Shown in pieces: positions 1 through 5,447 of a stretch of 5,447 nt of DNA (its first letter is position 1; the number at the start of each line of letters is the position of its first letter). Where the stretch lies: the NCBI GenBank assembly GCA_030067055.1, contig JASJAL010000303.1, forward strand, positions 1 through 5,447, written 5' to 3'. Source of the DNA: Kiloniellales bacterium (GTDB lineage: Bacteria; Pseudomonadota; Alphaproteobacteria; Kiloniellales; JAKSBE01). The notes under the pieces were generated by a model. It saw only the letters and a list, made by a program, of their open reading frames with translations. It was not told where the DNA came from and made no database searches. Both the position numbers and the translations under genes were made by a program.

Positions 1-323
1 GGCACCACGGCCATGGCCAGGTTCGACCAGATGATGCCGGTCAGGATATCGACCTTGTCGCGCTGGACGAACTTGTCGGCGATCTGCTTGGCCAGGTCCG
101 GCTTGCGGGCGTCGTCCTCGACCAGGACCTCCAGATCCTTGCGCCCGGAGCGCTTGACCGCCAGCAGGAAGCCGTCCCGGACGTCGATCCCCAGGCTGGA
201 GCCGCCGCCCGAAAGCGTCGTGATCATCCCGATCTTGACCGGCTCGGCCGCCGCAGCGCCGACCGCGCCGGCGACCGCCAGAGCCGCGAGCCCCGAACAG
301 ACTCGTCTTATAGTGTTGCGCAT
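1..323 (-). CDS. ABC transporter substrate-binding protein, N-terminal part (branched-chain amino-acid/aromatic-acid type), partial
   Basis: The first 107 residues of a periplasmic binding protein are present; the rest lies beyond the left edge. The start is ATG at 323-321, preceded 7 nt upstream by a perfect AAGGAGG. Residues 1-26 look like a Sec signal peptide: basic MRNTIRR, a hydrophobic Ala/Leu/Val/Gly stretch, then a run of alanines with likely cleavage between A26 and E27. Cys9 lies too early and lacks a lipobox, so this is not an evident lipoprotein. The mature part begins PVKIGMITTLSGGGSSLG, typical of type I (Leu/Ile/Val-binding, Peripla_BP_6) receptors, followed by a D-x-x-x-G-F-x-L-A-V helix and an EDDARKPD segment. 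The family feeds ligand to a HAAT-type permease and ATPases, which would be encoded further left. It lies 27 nt after an aryl-CoA ligase gene, so I infer an aromatic acid as ligand; the sequence alone does not prove this. The family call is firm, the ligand is not. Confidence 0.9.
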   Translation of the reverse strand, partial: MRNTIRRVCSGLAALAVAGAVGAAAAEPVKIGMITTLSGGGSSLGIDVRDGFLLAVKRSGRKDLEVLVEDDARKPDLAKQIADKFVQRDKVDILTGIIWSNLAMAVV

Positions 324-330
324 CGAAGAT

Positions 331-337
331 CCTCCTT
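331..337 (-). promoter_or_regulatory. Strong Shine-Dalgarno for the ABC binding-protein gene
   Basis: The minus strand reads AAGGAGG, 7 nt before the ATG at 323. It lies in the only gap of any size in the window (324-350, 27 nt). It is a closer match to the anti-SD than the upstream sites seen in the other genes, which fits the high expression expected of a periplasmic receptor. The gap holds no inverted repeat or promoter-like sequence. Confidence 0.85.
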
Positions 338-350
338 GCTTGTCATTGTT

Positions 351-1982
351 CTATTTGTTTGCCGCCGCCTTCAGCCTGAACCTCTGGACCTTGCCGGTCT
401 GGGTCTTGGGCAGGGCGTCGGTGAAGCGCACGGAGCGCGGGTACTTGTAGGGCGCGATGGCCGCCTTGACATGGTCCTGCAGGCGCTTGACGCAGGCCTC
501 GTCGCCGGCCGCCCCCTCGGCCAGCACGACGTGGGCCTGCACGATCTCGCCCCGCTCCGGGTCCGGCGCGCCGACCACGGCGCACTCCGCGACTTCGGGA
601 TGCGAAAGCAAGGCCGCCTCGACCTCCGGACCGGCGATGTTATAGCCCGAGGAGACGATCATGTCGTCGGTCCGCGCGGCAAAGTGGAAGCGACCCTCGG
701 CGTCGACCGAGAAGGCGTCGCCTGTCAGGTTCCAGCCGTCGCGGACGTAGTCCTTCTGGCGCTCGTCCGCGAGGTAGCGGCAGCCAGTCGGGCCGCGCAC
801 CGCCAGCTTGCCGACCTCGCCGGGCGGCAAGTCGCGCAGCCGATCATCGACCACCCGCGCTTCGTAGCCCGCGATGGGGCGGCCCGTCGACCCCGGCGTG
901 GCGTCCTCGACCCGGTTGCTGATGAAGATGTGCAGCAGCTCGGTGGCGCCGATGCCGTCGAGGATCGGCACCCCGGTCTTCTCGACCCAGGCCTCGAAGG
1001 TCGGCGCCGGCAGGGTTTCGCCGGCCGAGACCACCAGGCGCAGGCTCGAGAGATCGGCGCCCTCGTCCATGGCCGCCATCATCGCCCGGTAGGCCGTGGG
1101 CGCGGTGAAGCAGATGGTCGCGCGGTAGGTCTCGATGATGTTGACCAGGTTGGGCGGCGTCGCGTCCTCCAGCAGGGTCGCCGTCGCACCGAAGCGCAGC
1201 GGGAAGATCGCCAGGCCGCCGAGCCCGAAGGTGAAGGCCAGCGGCGGCGAGCCGACGAAGACGTCGGCCGGCTTCACGCCCAGTACCGACTTGGCATAGC
1301 CGTCGGCGATGATCAGGAGGTCGCGGTGAAAGTGCATGGTCGCCTTGGGCGCGCCGGTGGTGCCCGAGGTGAAGCCGAGCAGCGCCACGTCGTCGCGGCC
1401 CGTGTTGACGGCCTCGAAAACGACCGGCTTGGTCAGCGCCTTCTCGTCCAGCTCGGCCTCGTGGTTGCGCGTGCCGTCGAAGTAGACGACCCGCTCCAGG
1501 TATTCGCTGTCCTTCGCGCAGGCCTCCAGCTCCTCGCCCATGCGGCTGTCGCAGAGGGCCAGGCGGATCTGCGCCTTGTCGACGATCTTGGTCAGCTCGC
1601 CGGCGCGCAGCATCGGCATGGTGTTGACCACCACCGCGCCGGCCTTGGTCGCCGCCAGCCAGGCCGCGACCATGGCCGGGTTGTTGCCGGAACGGATCAT
1701 CACCCGGTTGCCCGGTACGATGCCGTAGTCCTCGACCAGCACGTGGGCCAGGCGGTTCGACCAGTCTGTCAGCTCCTTGTAGGTGCGCACCCGGCCGTTG
1801 CCGATCAGGGCGATGTGATCGCCGAAGCCCCGTTCGACCATGCGGTCGGTCAGCTCGACCGCGGCGTTCAGGTGCTCGGGGTACTGGAACTCCGGCCGCT
1901 CCAGCAGCAGGTCTGGCCAGAGCTCCGCAGGCGGCAGGGAATCCCGTGCGAAGGTATCGACGTGTGCGCTCGGTCCCAGCAT
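351..1982 (-). CDS. abmG: Aryl-CoA ligase, probable 2-aminobenzoate-CoA ligase (benzoate-CoA ligase family)
   Basis: This 543-aa ANL-superfamily enzyme activates an aromatic acid with ATP, via an acyl-AMP, to its CoA thioester in the cytoplasm, the first committed step of CoA-dependent aromatic breakdown. Core motifs are intact: phosphate-binding loop FTSGTTGAPK (204-213), GIGATELLH (343-351, adenine/acid site), TGD (420-422), the hinge region RTDDMIVSSGYNIAGPEVE (437-455), and PKTQTGK (525-531) with the adenylation lysine K531. The N-terminal DSLPPAELWP and the overall length match the 2-aminobenzoate/benzoate-CoA ligase group rather than acetyl-CoA or long-chain acyl-CoA synthetases. The ATG start lies 1 nt after the stop of the acyl-CoA dehydrogenase gene, with AAGGGAG 6 nt upstream; the stop is TAG. 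Context (an aminobenzoyl-CoA monooxygenase-like tail in the same operon) favours anthranilate. Benzoate, salicylate or another substituted benzoate is not excluded. The symbol is by analogy with Azoarcus evansii abmG and is tentative. Confidence 0.9.
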   Translation of the reverse strand: MLGPSAHVDTFARDSLPPAELWPDLLLERPEFQYPEHLNAAVELTDRMVERGFGDHIALIGNGRVRTYKELTDWSNRLAHVLVEDYGIVPGNRVMIRSGNNPAMVAAWLAATKAGAVVVNTMPMLRAGELTKIVDKAQIRLALCDSRMGEELEACAKDSEYLERVVYFDGTRNHEAELDEKALTKPVVFEAVNTGRDDVALLGFTSGTTGAPKATMHFHRDLLIIADGYAKSVLGVKPADVFVGSPPLAFTFGLGGLAIFPLRFGATATLLEDATPPNLVNIIETYRATICFTAPTAYRAMMAAMDEGADLSSLRLVVSAGETLPAPTFEAWVEKTGVPILDGIGATELLHIFISNRVEDATPGSTGRPIAGYEARVVDDRLRDLPPGEVGKLAVRGPTGCRYLADERQKDYVRDGWNLTGDAFSVDAEGRFHFAARTDDMIVSSGYNIAGPEVEAALLSHPEVAECAVVGAPDPERGEIVQAHVVLAEGAAGDEACVKRLQDHVKAAIAPYKYPRSVRFTDALPKTQTGKVQRFRLKAAANK

Positions 1983-1983
1983 G

Positions 1984-3168
1984 TCACGCTCCCTTCACCG
2001 CGTCGGCGCCGGCCCCGGCTCCCAAGAGGGCCTGGCGCGCGATGATCACTTTCTGAACTTCCGAGGCGCCCTCATAGATCCTCAGCGCCCGGATCTCTCG
2101 ATAGAGCTGCTCCACCGGATGGCCGGCACGCACGCCGTCGCCGCCGTGGATCTGCACCGCCTTGTCGATGACGGCCTGCGCCGACTCCGTGGCGAAGAGC
2201 TTGGCCATGGCGGCCTCGCGGGTGATGCGCGCGGCGCCCGAGTCCTTGGCCCAGGCGGCCCGGTAGACCAGCAGCGCGGCGGCATCGACATCCAGGGCCA
2301 TTTCGGCGAGCTGGCCCTGGACCAGCTGCAGCTCGGCCAGCGGCGCACCGAAGAGCTCGCGCTCGCCGGCCCGCGCCAGGGCCGCATCCAGGGCCCGCCG
2401 CGCGAAACCCAAAGCCGCCGCGCCGACGGTCGGTCGAAAGACGTCGAGCACGCTCATCGCGATCTTGAAGCCCTCGCCCGGCGCGCCGATCCGCGCCGAG
2501 GCCGGCAGGCGTAGCCCGTCGAAGCGCAGCCGCGCCAGCGGGTGCGGCGCGATGACCTCCAGTCGCTCGGCCACCTCGAGTCCCCGGGTGTCGGCGGGCA
2601 GAAGGAAGGCCGAGAGCCCCTTGGCGCCCGCTGCCTCCCCGGTCCGTGCGAAGACCACGTAGAAATCCGCGATGCCGCCGTTGGAGATCCAGGTCTTCTC
2701 GCCGCTCATGACATAGTCGCCGCCGTCCATCGTGGCGGTTGCCTCGATGTTGGCCACGTCCGAGCCGGAGCGCGGCTCGGTCAGCGCGAAGGCTGCGATC
2801 GCCGTGCCGGCGCGGGTCCGCGCCAGCCAGGTCCGCTGCTCTTCCGTGCCAAAGAAGGAGATGGCGCCGCTGCCCAGGCCCTGCATGGCAAAGGCGAAAT
2901 CGGCCAGACCGTCGTGCCGCGCGAGAGTCTCGCGGATCAGGCAGAGGGAACGCACATCGAGCCCGGCCTCGGGCGCCTCGGGGTCGATGGCGGCGTGACG
3001 CAGCCAGCCGTCGCGCCCCAGCCGTGTCACCAGGTCGCGGCAGGCCGCGTCCGGATCGGCGTGGTCGATCGCCGTCAGCTCGCGCGTTGCCCAATCCTCT
3101 AGTTCCTTTGCGAGGGCTCGGTGACGGTCTTCGAAGAAGGGCCAGTCGAGGAAACTTTGGTCCACCAT
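1984..3168 (-). CDS. Acyl-CoA dehydrogenase family protein
   Basis: A 394-aa FAD flavoprotein of the acyl-CoA dehydrogenase family, of normal length. It should introduce an alpha,beta double bond into a CoA thioester and pass electrons to ETF. The N-terminal helical domain covers about residues 5-125. The middle beta domain contains the FAD/substrate signature [11 protein letters not shown] (127-137), followed by the FAD-contacting WISNGG (160-165). The C-terminal helical domain carries QIHGGDGV (339-346) and [10 protein letters not shown] (363-372). E366 sits where medium-chain acyl-CoA dehydrogenase has its catalytic base, so the enzyme looks active. The ATG start is 1 nt after the crotonase stop, with GAGGG 8 nt upstream. 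In this operon it probably acts on an alicyclic or ring-opened CoA intermediate of aromatic breakdown; this is an inference from context. A dehydrogenase for a dicarboxylyl-CoA such as glutaryl-CoA is an alternative that cannot be resolved by eye. Confidence 0.92.
   Translation of the reverse strand: MVDQSFLDWPFFEDRHRALAKELEDWATRELTAIDHADPDAACRDLVTRLGRDGWLRHAAIDPEAPEAGLDVRSLCLIRETLARHDGLADFAFAMQGLGSGAISFFGTEEQRTWLARTRAGTAIAAFALTEPRSGSDVANIEATATMDGGDYVMSGEKTWISNGGIADFYVVFARTGEAAGAKGLSAFLLPADTRGLEVAERLEVIAPHPLARLRFDGLRLPASARIGAPGEGFKIAMSVLDVFRPTVGAAALGFARRALDAALARAGERELFGAPLAELQLVQGQLAEMALDVDAAALLVYRAAWAKDSGAARITREAAMAKLFATESAQAVIDKAVQIHGGDGVRAGHPVEQLYREIRALRIYEGASEVQKVIIARQALLGAGAGADAVKGA
1989..1995 (-). 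promoter_or_regulatory. Shine-Dalgarno of the aryl-CoA ligase gene
   Basis: The minus strand reads AAGGGAG, 6 nt before the ligase ATG (1982). It lies inside the last codons of the upstream acyl-CoA dehydrogenase gene and supports this start. Together with the 1-nt intergenic gap it suggests translational coupling. Confidence 0.65.
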
Positions 3169-3169
3169 G

Positions 3170-3982
3170 TCAGTTGCCCTCGAAGACCGGCTTTTCCTTG
3201 GCGACGAAGGCCCGGTAAGCGCGTTCGAAGTCCGCCGTCTGCATGCAGATCGCCTGGGCCTGGGCTTCGGCCTCGATGGCCTGTTCCAGGCCCATGGCCC
3301 ACTCCTGATTGAGCATGGTCTTGGTCATGCCGTTCGCGAAGTTGGGCCCCTCGGCCAGGCGCCGCGCCAGCGCGACCGCTTCCGCCTCCAGCGCCTCTGC
3401 CGCGACCAGCCGGTTGAAGAAGCCCCAGCGTTCGCCTTCCTCGGCGCTCATGGAGCGGCCGGTGAAGAGCAGCTCGGCCGCACGGCCCTGGCCGATGACC
3501 CGCGGCAGCAGCGCACAGGCGCCCATATCGCAGCCGGCCAGGCCGACCCGGGTGAAAAGGAAGGCGGTCTTGGCCTCTGGCGTGCCCAATCGCAGATCCG
3601 CGGCCAGCGCGATCATGGCGCCGGCGCCGACGCAGACGCCGTCGACCGCGGCGATCACCGGCTGCGGGCAGCCACGGATCGCCTTGACCAGGTCGCCGGT
3701 CATGCGCGTGAAGGCCAGCAGGCCCTTCATATCGCGTTCCACCAGCGGGCCGATGATCTCGTGCACGTCCCCGCCGGAGCAGAAGTTGCCTCCGTTCGAG
3801 GCGAAGATCACCGCCGAAACGTCCTCGGCCTCAACCAGGGCGCGGAAGCTATCCCGCAGCTCGGCGTAGGATTCGAAGGTCAGCGGGTTCTTGCGCTCCG
3901 GTCGCTTGAGCGAGATGACGGCGACGTCGCCATCCATCCGCCAGTCGAAGTGCCGGGGCTTGAGGGTCTTCATCTTTGCCAT
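3170..3982 (-). CDS. Enoyl-CoA hydratase/isomerase (crotonase) family protein with non-canonical active site
   Basis: A 270-aa crotonase-fold protein of usual family length. The two oxyanion-hole segments that hold the CoA thioester carbonyl are present: NFCSGGD (66-72) and GVCVGAGAM (115-123). The glutamates that catalyse hydration in rat enoyl-CoA hydratase (E144, E164) align by eye with M123 and R145. Instead there is D152 in the segment [16 protein letters not shown] (146-161), close to the position where dienoyl-CoA isomerases and 4-chlorobenzoyl-CoA dehalogenase carry a catalytic aspartate. The protein may therefore be an isomerase, a C-C hydrolase or a ring-cleaving crotonase rather than a simple hydratase; this is inference. 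The ATG at 3982 lies 3 nt after the MarR stop with only a weak upstream site (GGGACGG); a second ATG at 3973 (Met4) is a possible start. It sits between the regulator and the acyl-CoA dehydrogenase, which suggests that it processes the dearomatised ring CoA ester. Confidence 0.9.
   Translation of the reverse strand: MAKMKTLKPRHFDWRMDGDVAVISLKRPERKNPLTFESYAELRDSFRALVEAEDVSAVIFASNGGNFCSGGDVHEIIGPLVERDMKGLLAFTRMTGDLVKAIRGCPQPVIAAVDGVCVGAGAMIALAADLRLGTPEAKTAFLFTRVGLAGCDMGACALLPRVIGQGRAAELLFTGRSMSAEEGERWGFFNRLVAAEALEAEAVALARRLAEGPNFANGMTKTMLNQEWAMGLEQAIEAEAQAQAICMQTADFERAYRAFVAKEKPVFEGN
3177..3181 (-). promoter_or_regulatory. Shine-Dalgarno of the acyl-CoA dehydrogenase gene
   Basis: The minus strand reads GAGGG, 8 nt before the ATG at 3168. 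It lies within the final codons of the crotonase gene and supports the chosen start and coupled translation. Confidence 0.55.
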
Positions 3983-3985
3983 GGC

Positions 3986-4462
3986 TCAGGCCGTCCCGTT
4001 GCGTCTGGGAAGCCGCTCCAGAAGGGAGATCAGCTTGTTCGTATCGGCGGGGGAGACGGAGGCGAGGATCTCGTCGACCCAGCCTTCGTGGGTCTCCGCC
4101 ATTTCCTCGAAGAAGGCCCGGCCCCTGGCGGTCAGGCGCACGAGGGTCGAGCGGCGGTCCTGCTCGTCGGGCACCCGCACCACATGGCCGTCCTTGACCA
4201 GCCGGTCGACGATGCCGGTGACGTTGCCGTTGGAGACCATCAGCAGGCGCGACAGCTCGGTCATGGTCATGCCGGCCTCGAAGCGGAACAGCGCAGCCAG
4301 GACGTCGAAGCGCGGCAAGGTCACGCCGTAGCCGATCCGCAGGCGCTCGCGTAGCTCGCCCTCCATGAAGCGCGTGCTGCGCAGCAGCCGCAGCCAGAGC
4401 CGCAGGCGCTGCTTGCTGTGGCGGTCCTCCGCCACCTGGCGCGGTCTTTCCACGCGGGCCAT
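3986..4462 (-). CDS. MarR-family transcriptional regulator
   Basis: A 158-aa winged-helix regulator of normal MarR length. Helix 1 (about 15-45) should form the dimer interface. The DNA-binding domain spans about 47-113: MTELSRLLMVSN precedes the recognition helix near 77-92 (SNGNVTGIVDRLVKDG), then the wing with the conserved DRRS (102-105) and VRLTARG (108-114). The C-terminal helices (115-150) complete the dimerisation domain. The open frame extends 21 codons further upstream, but that stretch lies inside the SDR gene. I chose ATG at 4462 because it overlaps the SDR stop as TGATG and has GAGG 4 nt upstream. Members next to aryl-CoA genes are commonly repressors released by an aroyl-CoA or aromatic acid (for example BadR- or CouR-like proteins). 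Here the gene is inside the operon it presumably controls, implying autoregulation. No operator is visible in this window. Confidence 0.93.
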   Translation of the reverse strand: MARVERPRQVAEDRHSKQRLRLWLRLLRSTRFMEGELRERLRIGYGVTLPRFDVLAALFRFEAGMTMTELSRLLMVSNGNVTGIVDRLVKDGHVVRVPDEQDRRSTLVRLTARGRAFFEEMAETHEGWVDEILASVSPADTNKLISLLERLPRRNGTA

Positions 4463-5229
4463 CAGACCTCGCCCCCCGAGATCGCGATCGCCTGCCCGGT
4501 GACGGCGCTCGCGCCGGCCGAGCAAAGCCAGAGCACGGCCTCGGCGACCTCCTCGGGCTGCACGAAGCGGCCCTGGGGATTGCTGGCCTGCAGGCTGCGC
4601 CGCGCCTCGGCCTCGCTGCGGCCCGTGGTCTCGGCGATGACCTGGATCGAATCTTCCAGCAGCGGCGTCTCTGCGAAGCCCGGGCAGATCGCGTTGACGG
4701 TGATGCCGCTCTTGGCGGTCTCCTGCGCCAGGGCGCGCGCCAGACCGATCACGCCATGCTTGGCCGCGCAGTAGGGCGCGACGTAAGCGTAGCCCTTGAG
4801 GCCCGCGGTCGAGGCGATGAAAACGATGCGCCCGCTGCCGCGCCCCTGCATCTCTGCCAGGGCCGCGCGCGCGCAGAGAAAGGCACCAGTCAGGTTAACC
4901 GCCAGCATCCGCTGCCAGAGCGCCAGGTCCGTCTTGGAAAGCGGCGCACTTTCCGCCGCGCCGGCGTTGGACACCAGGATGTCGAGCGGACCGAAGGCGG
5001 CGCGGGCGGCCTCGAACATCGCCGCCACGCTAGCCTCGTCACCGACGTCCGCCGACACCGCCGCGGCCTTGGGCAAGGCCGCCGCCACCTCTTGCAAGGG
5101 CTGCTTCCGCCGTCCGGCCAGGGTCACCGCGCAGCCCTGGGCCGCCAGGGCGCGAGCGATAGCGGCGCCGAGTCCGCTGCCGCCGCCGGTCACCAGGGCG
5201 TGCTTTTCGCTCAGGTCGGCCAAGGTCAC
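4462..5229 (-). CDS. SDR family oxidoreductase (3-hydroxyacyl-CoA dehydrogenase-like)
   Basis: A 255-aa classical short-chain dehydrogenase/reductase. Features in order: Rossmann nucleotide loop TGGGSGLG (14-21), NAG (88-90), structural N112 in VNLTGAF, catalytic S140 in IASTAG, Y153 and K157 in PYCAAKHG, and the PG motif (183-184). The full Asn-Ser-Tyr-Lys tetrad is present, so the enzyme should be active. AGRRK after the second beta strand puts basic residues where NADP(H) phosphate is often bound, a weak hint toward NADP. The start is GTG at 5229, overlapping the stop of the upstream oxidoreductase gene by 4 nt (GTGA); no good ATG is nearby and the glycine-rich loop lies at the usual distance from this start. 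The stop overlaps the MarR start by 1 nt. In context it likely oxidises or reduces a hydroxy/keto group on an alicyclic CoA intermediate. Generic SDRs annotated as 3-oxoacyl-ACP reductase look similar, so the substrate is inferred. Confidence 0.92.
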   Translation of the reverse strand: MTLADLSEKHALVTGGGSGLGAAIARALAAQGCAVTLAGRRKQPLQEVAAALPKAAAVSADVGDEASVAAMFEAARAAFGPLDILVSNAGAAESAPLSKTDLALWQRMLAVNLTGAFLCARAALAEMQGRGSGRIVFIASTAGLKGYAYVAPYCAAKHGVIGLARALAQETAKSGITVNAICPGFAETPLLEDSIQVIAETTGRSEAEARRSLQASNPQGRFVQPEEVAEAVLWLCSAGASAVTGQAIAISGGEV

Positions 5230-5447
5230 ACCTTCATCGTCCCGGTCTCGCCACGCGCCGTCAGGCGCTGAAGCTGGTCGCGCCCGGCCAGGTAAGGCTT
5301 GGGCCAGACCGCGTCCTCCTGGCCGAGGGCGGCCGCCGCGTGCAGGGTCCAGTAGGGATCGGCCAGGTGCGGCCGGGCCAGGCAGCAGAGGTCGGCGCGC
5401 CCGGCCATGAGGATCGAGTTCACGTGGTCCGGCTCGTAGATGTTGCC
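5226..5447 (-). CDS. abmA: C-terminal end of 2-aminobenzoyl-CoA monooxygenase/reductase-like (salicylyl-CoA 5-hydroxylase/oxidoreductase) protein, partial
   Basis: The last 73 residues of a protein that begins beyond the right edge; the frame is open to the window end ([13 protein letters not shown]...) and stops with TGA at 5228-5226. The segment [19 protein letters not shown] is the end of an old-yellow-enzyme-type TIM barrel, where the family carries D-x-x-x-x-A-R-P-x-L-x-D-P. The following tail ([12 protein letters not shown]) resembles what I recall of the C-terminus of bifunctional salicylyl-CoA 5-hydroxylase/oxidoreductases and the A. evansii 2-aminobenzoyl-CoA monooxygenase/reductase. 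Those enzymes join an N-terminal FAD aromatic hydroxylase to a C-terminal FMN reductase; the hydroxylase half is not in this window, so a stand-alone NADH:flavin oxidoreductase is still possible. It overlaps the SDR start by 4 nt (GTGA). The symbol is by analogy only. Confidence 0.8.
   Translation of the reverse strand, partial: GNIYEPDHVNSILMAGRADLCCLARPHLADPYWTLHAAAALGQEDAVWPKPYLAGRDQLQRLTARGETGTMKV

Noticed and set aside
324..350. Possible promoter or terminator between the ligase and the ABC receptor
   Set aside because: Only 27 nt, with no inverted repeat, no T-run and no -35/-10 pair; it holds just the ribosome site.
13..450. 145-aa plus-strand frame over the ABC receptor start and ligase end
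   Set aside because: Ser/Arg/Ala-rich shadow opposite a clear signal peptide and receptor N-terminus; no family features.
336..2045. 569-aa open frame on the plus strand opposite the aryl-CoA ligase
   Set aside because: It is a mirror of the ligase gene in GC-rich DNA; the product is low-complexity in Arg, Gly, Ala, Asp and Val with no recognisable domain, while the minus-strand frame has every ANL motif.
2072..3094. 340-aa alternative minus-strand frame inside the acyl-CoA dehydrogenase gene
   Set aside because: The product is dominated by Arg and Gly, typical of a +1 shadow frame; the overlapping frame carries all acyl-CoA dehydrogenase signatures.
3167..4354. 395-aa open frame on the plus strand opposite the crotonase and MarR genes
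   Set aside because: It spans two real minus-strand genes, is rich in Gly, Ala, Arg and His without motifs, and has no ribosome site or partner gene.
4463..4525. 21-codon N-terminal extension of the MarR frame
   Set aside because: The extension lies within the SDR coding region and reads as an Arg/Gly-rich shadow; ATG at 4462 with GAGG upstream and a TGATG overlap is the better start.

Overview
The window is very GC-rich and fully packed with genes. It reads as one co-directional catabolic operon on the minus strand, transcribed from the right end toward the left. Codon use, protein style and gene content suggest an alphaproteobacterium, perhaps of the Rhodospirillales or Kiloniellales type. 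That placement is a guess from gene content and not a phylogenetic result.

In transcription order (right to left) the genes are: the C-terminal tail of a flavin enzyme resembling 2-aminobenzoyl-CoA monooxygenase/reductase (also annotated as bifunctional salicylyl-CoA 5-hydroxylase/oxidoreductase); an SDR dehydrogenase with a GTG start; a MarR-family regulator; an enoyl-CoA hydratase (crotonase) family protein; an acyl-CoA dehydrogenase; an aryl-CoA ligase of the benzoate/2-aminobenzoate-CoA ligase family; and the N-terminal part of a periplasmic substrate-binding protein of a branched-chain amino-acid-type ABC transporter. The first and last genes run off the window. Junctions are 4-nt or 1-nt overlaps, or gaps of 1, 1, 3 and 27 nt. 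There is no room for internal promoters or terminators, so a single polycistronic transcript is likely.

Together the genes fit a 'hybrid' aerobic aryl-CoA pathway. The ABC system would import the aromatic acid, the ligase would make its CoA thioester, and the flavin monooxygenase/reductase would hydroxylate and dearomatise the ring. The dehydrogenase, crotonase and SDR would then carry out beta-oxidation-like steps, including ring cleavage. The best guess for the substrate is anthranilate (2-aminobenzoate), as in the Azoarcus evansii abm clusters; salicylate or another ortho-substituted benzoate is possible. MarR probably senses an aroyl-CoA or the free acid.

I see no RNA genes, mobile elements, CRISPR arrays or repeats. 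The most interesting detail is that the crotonase-family protein lacks both canonical catalytic glutamates and has an aspartate nearby, so it may not be a simple hydratase.
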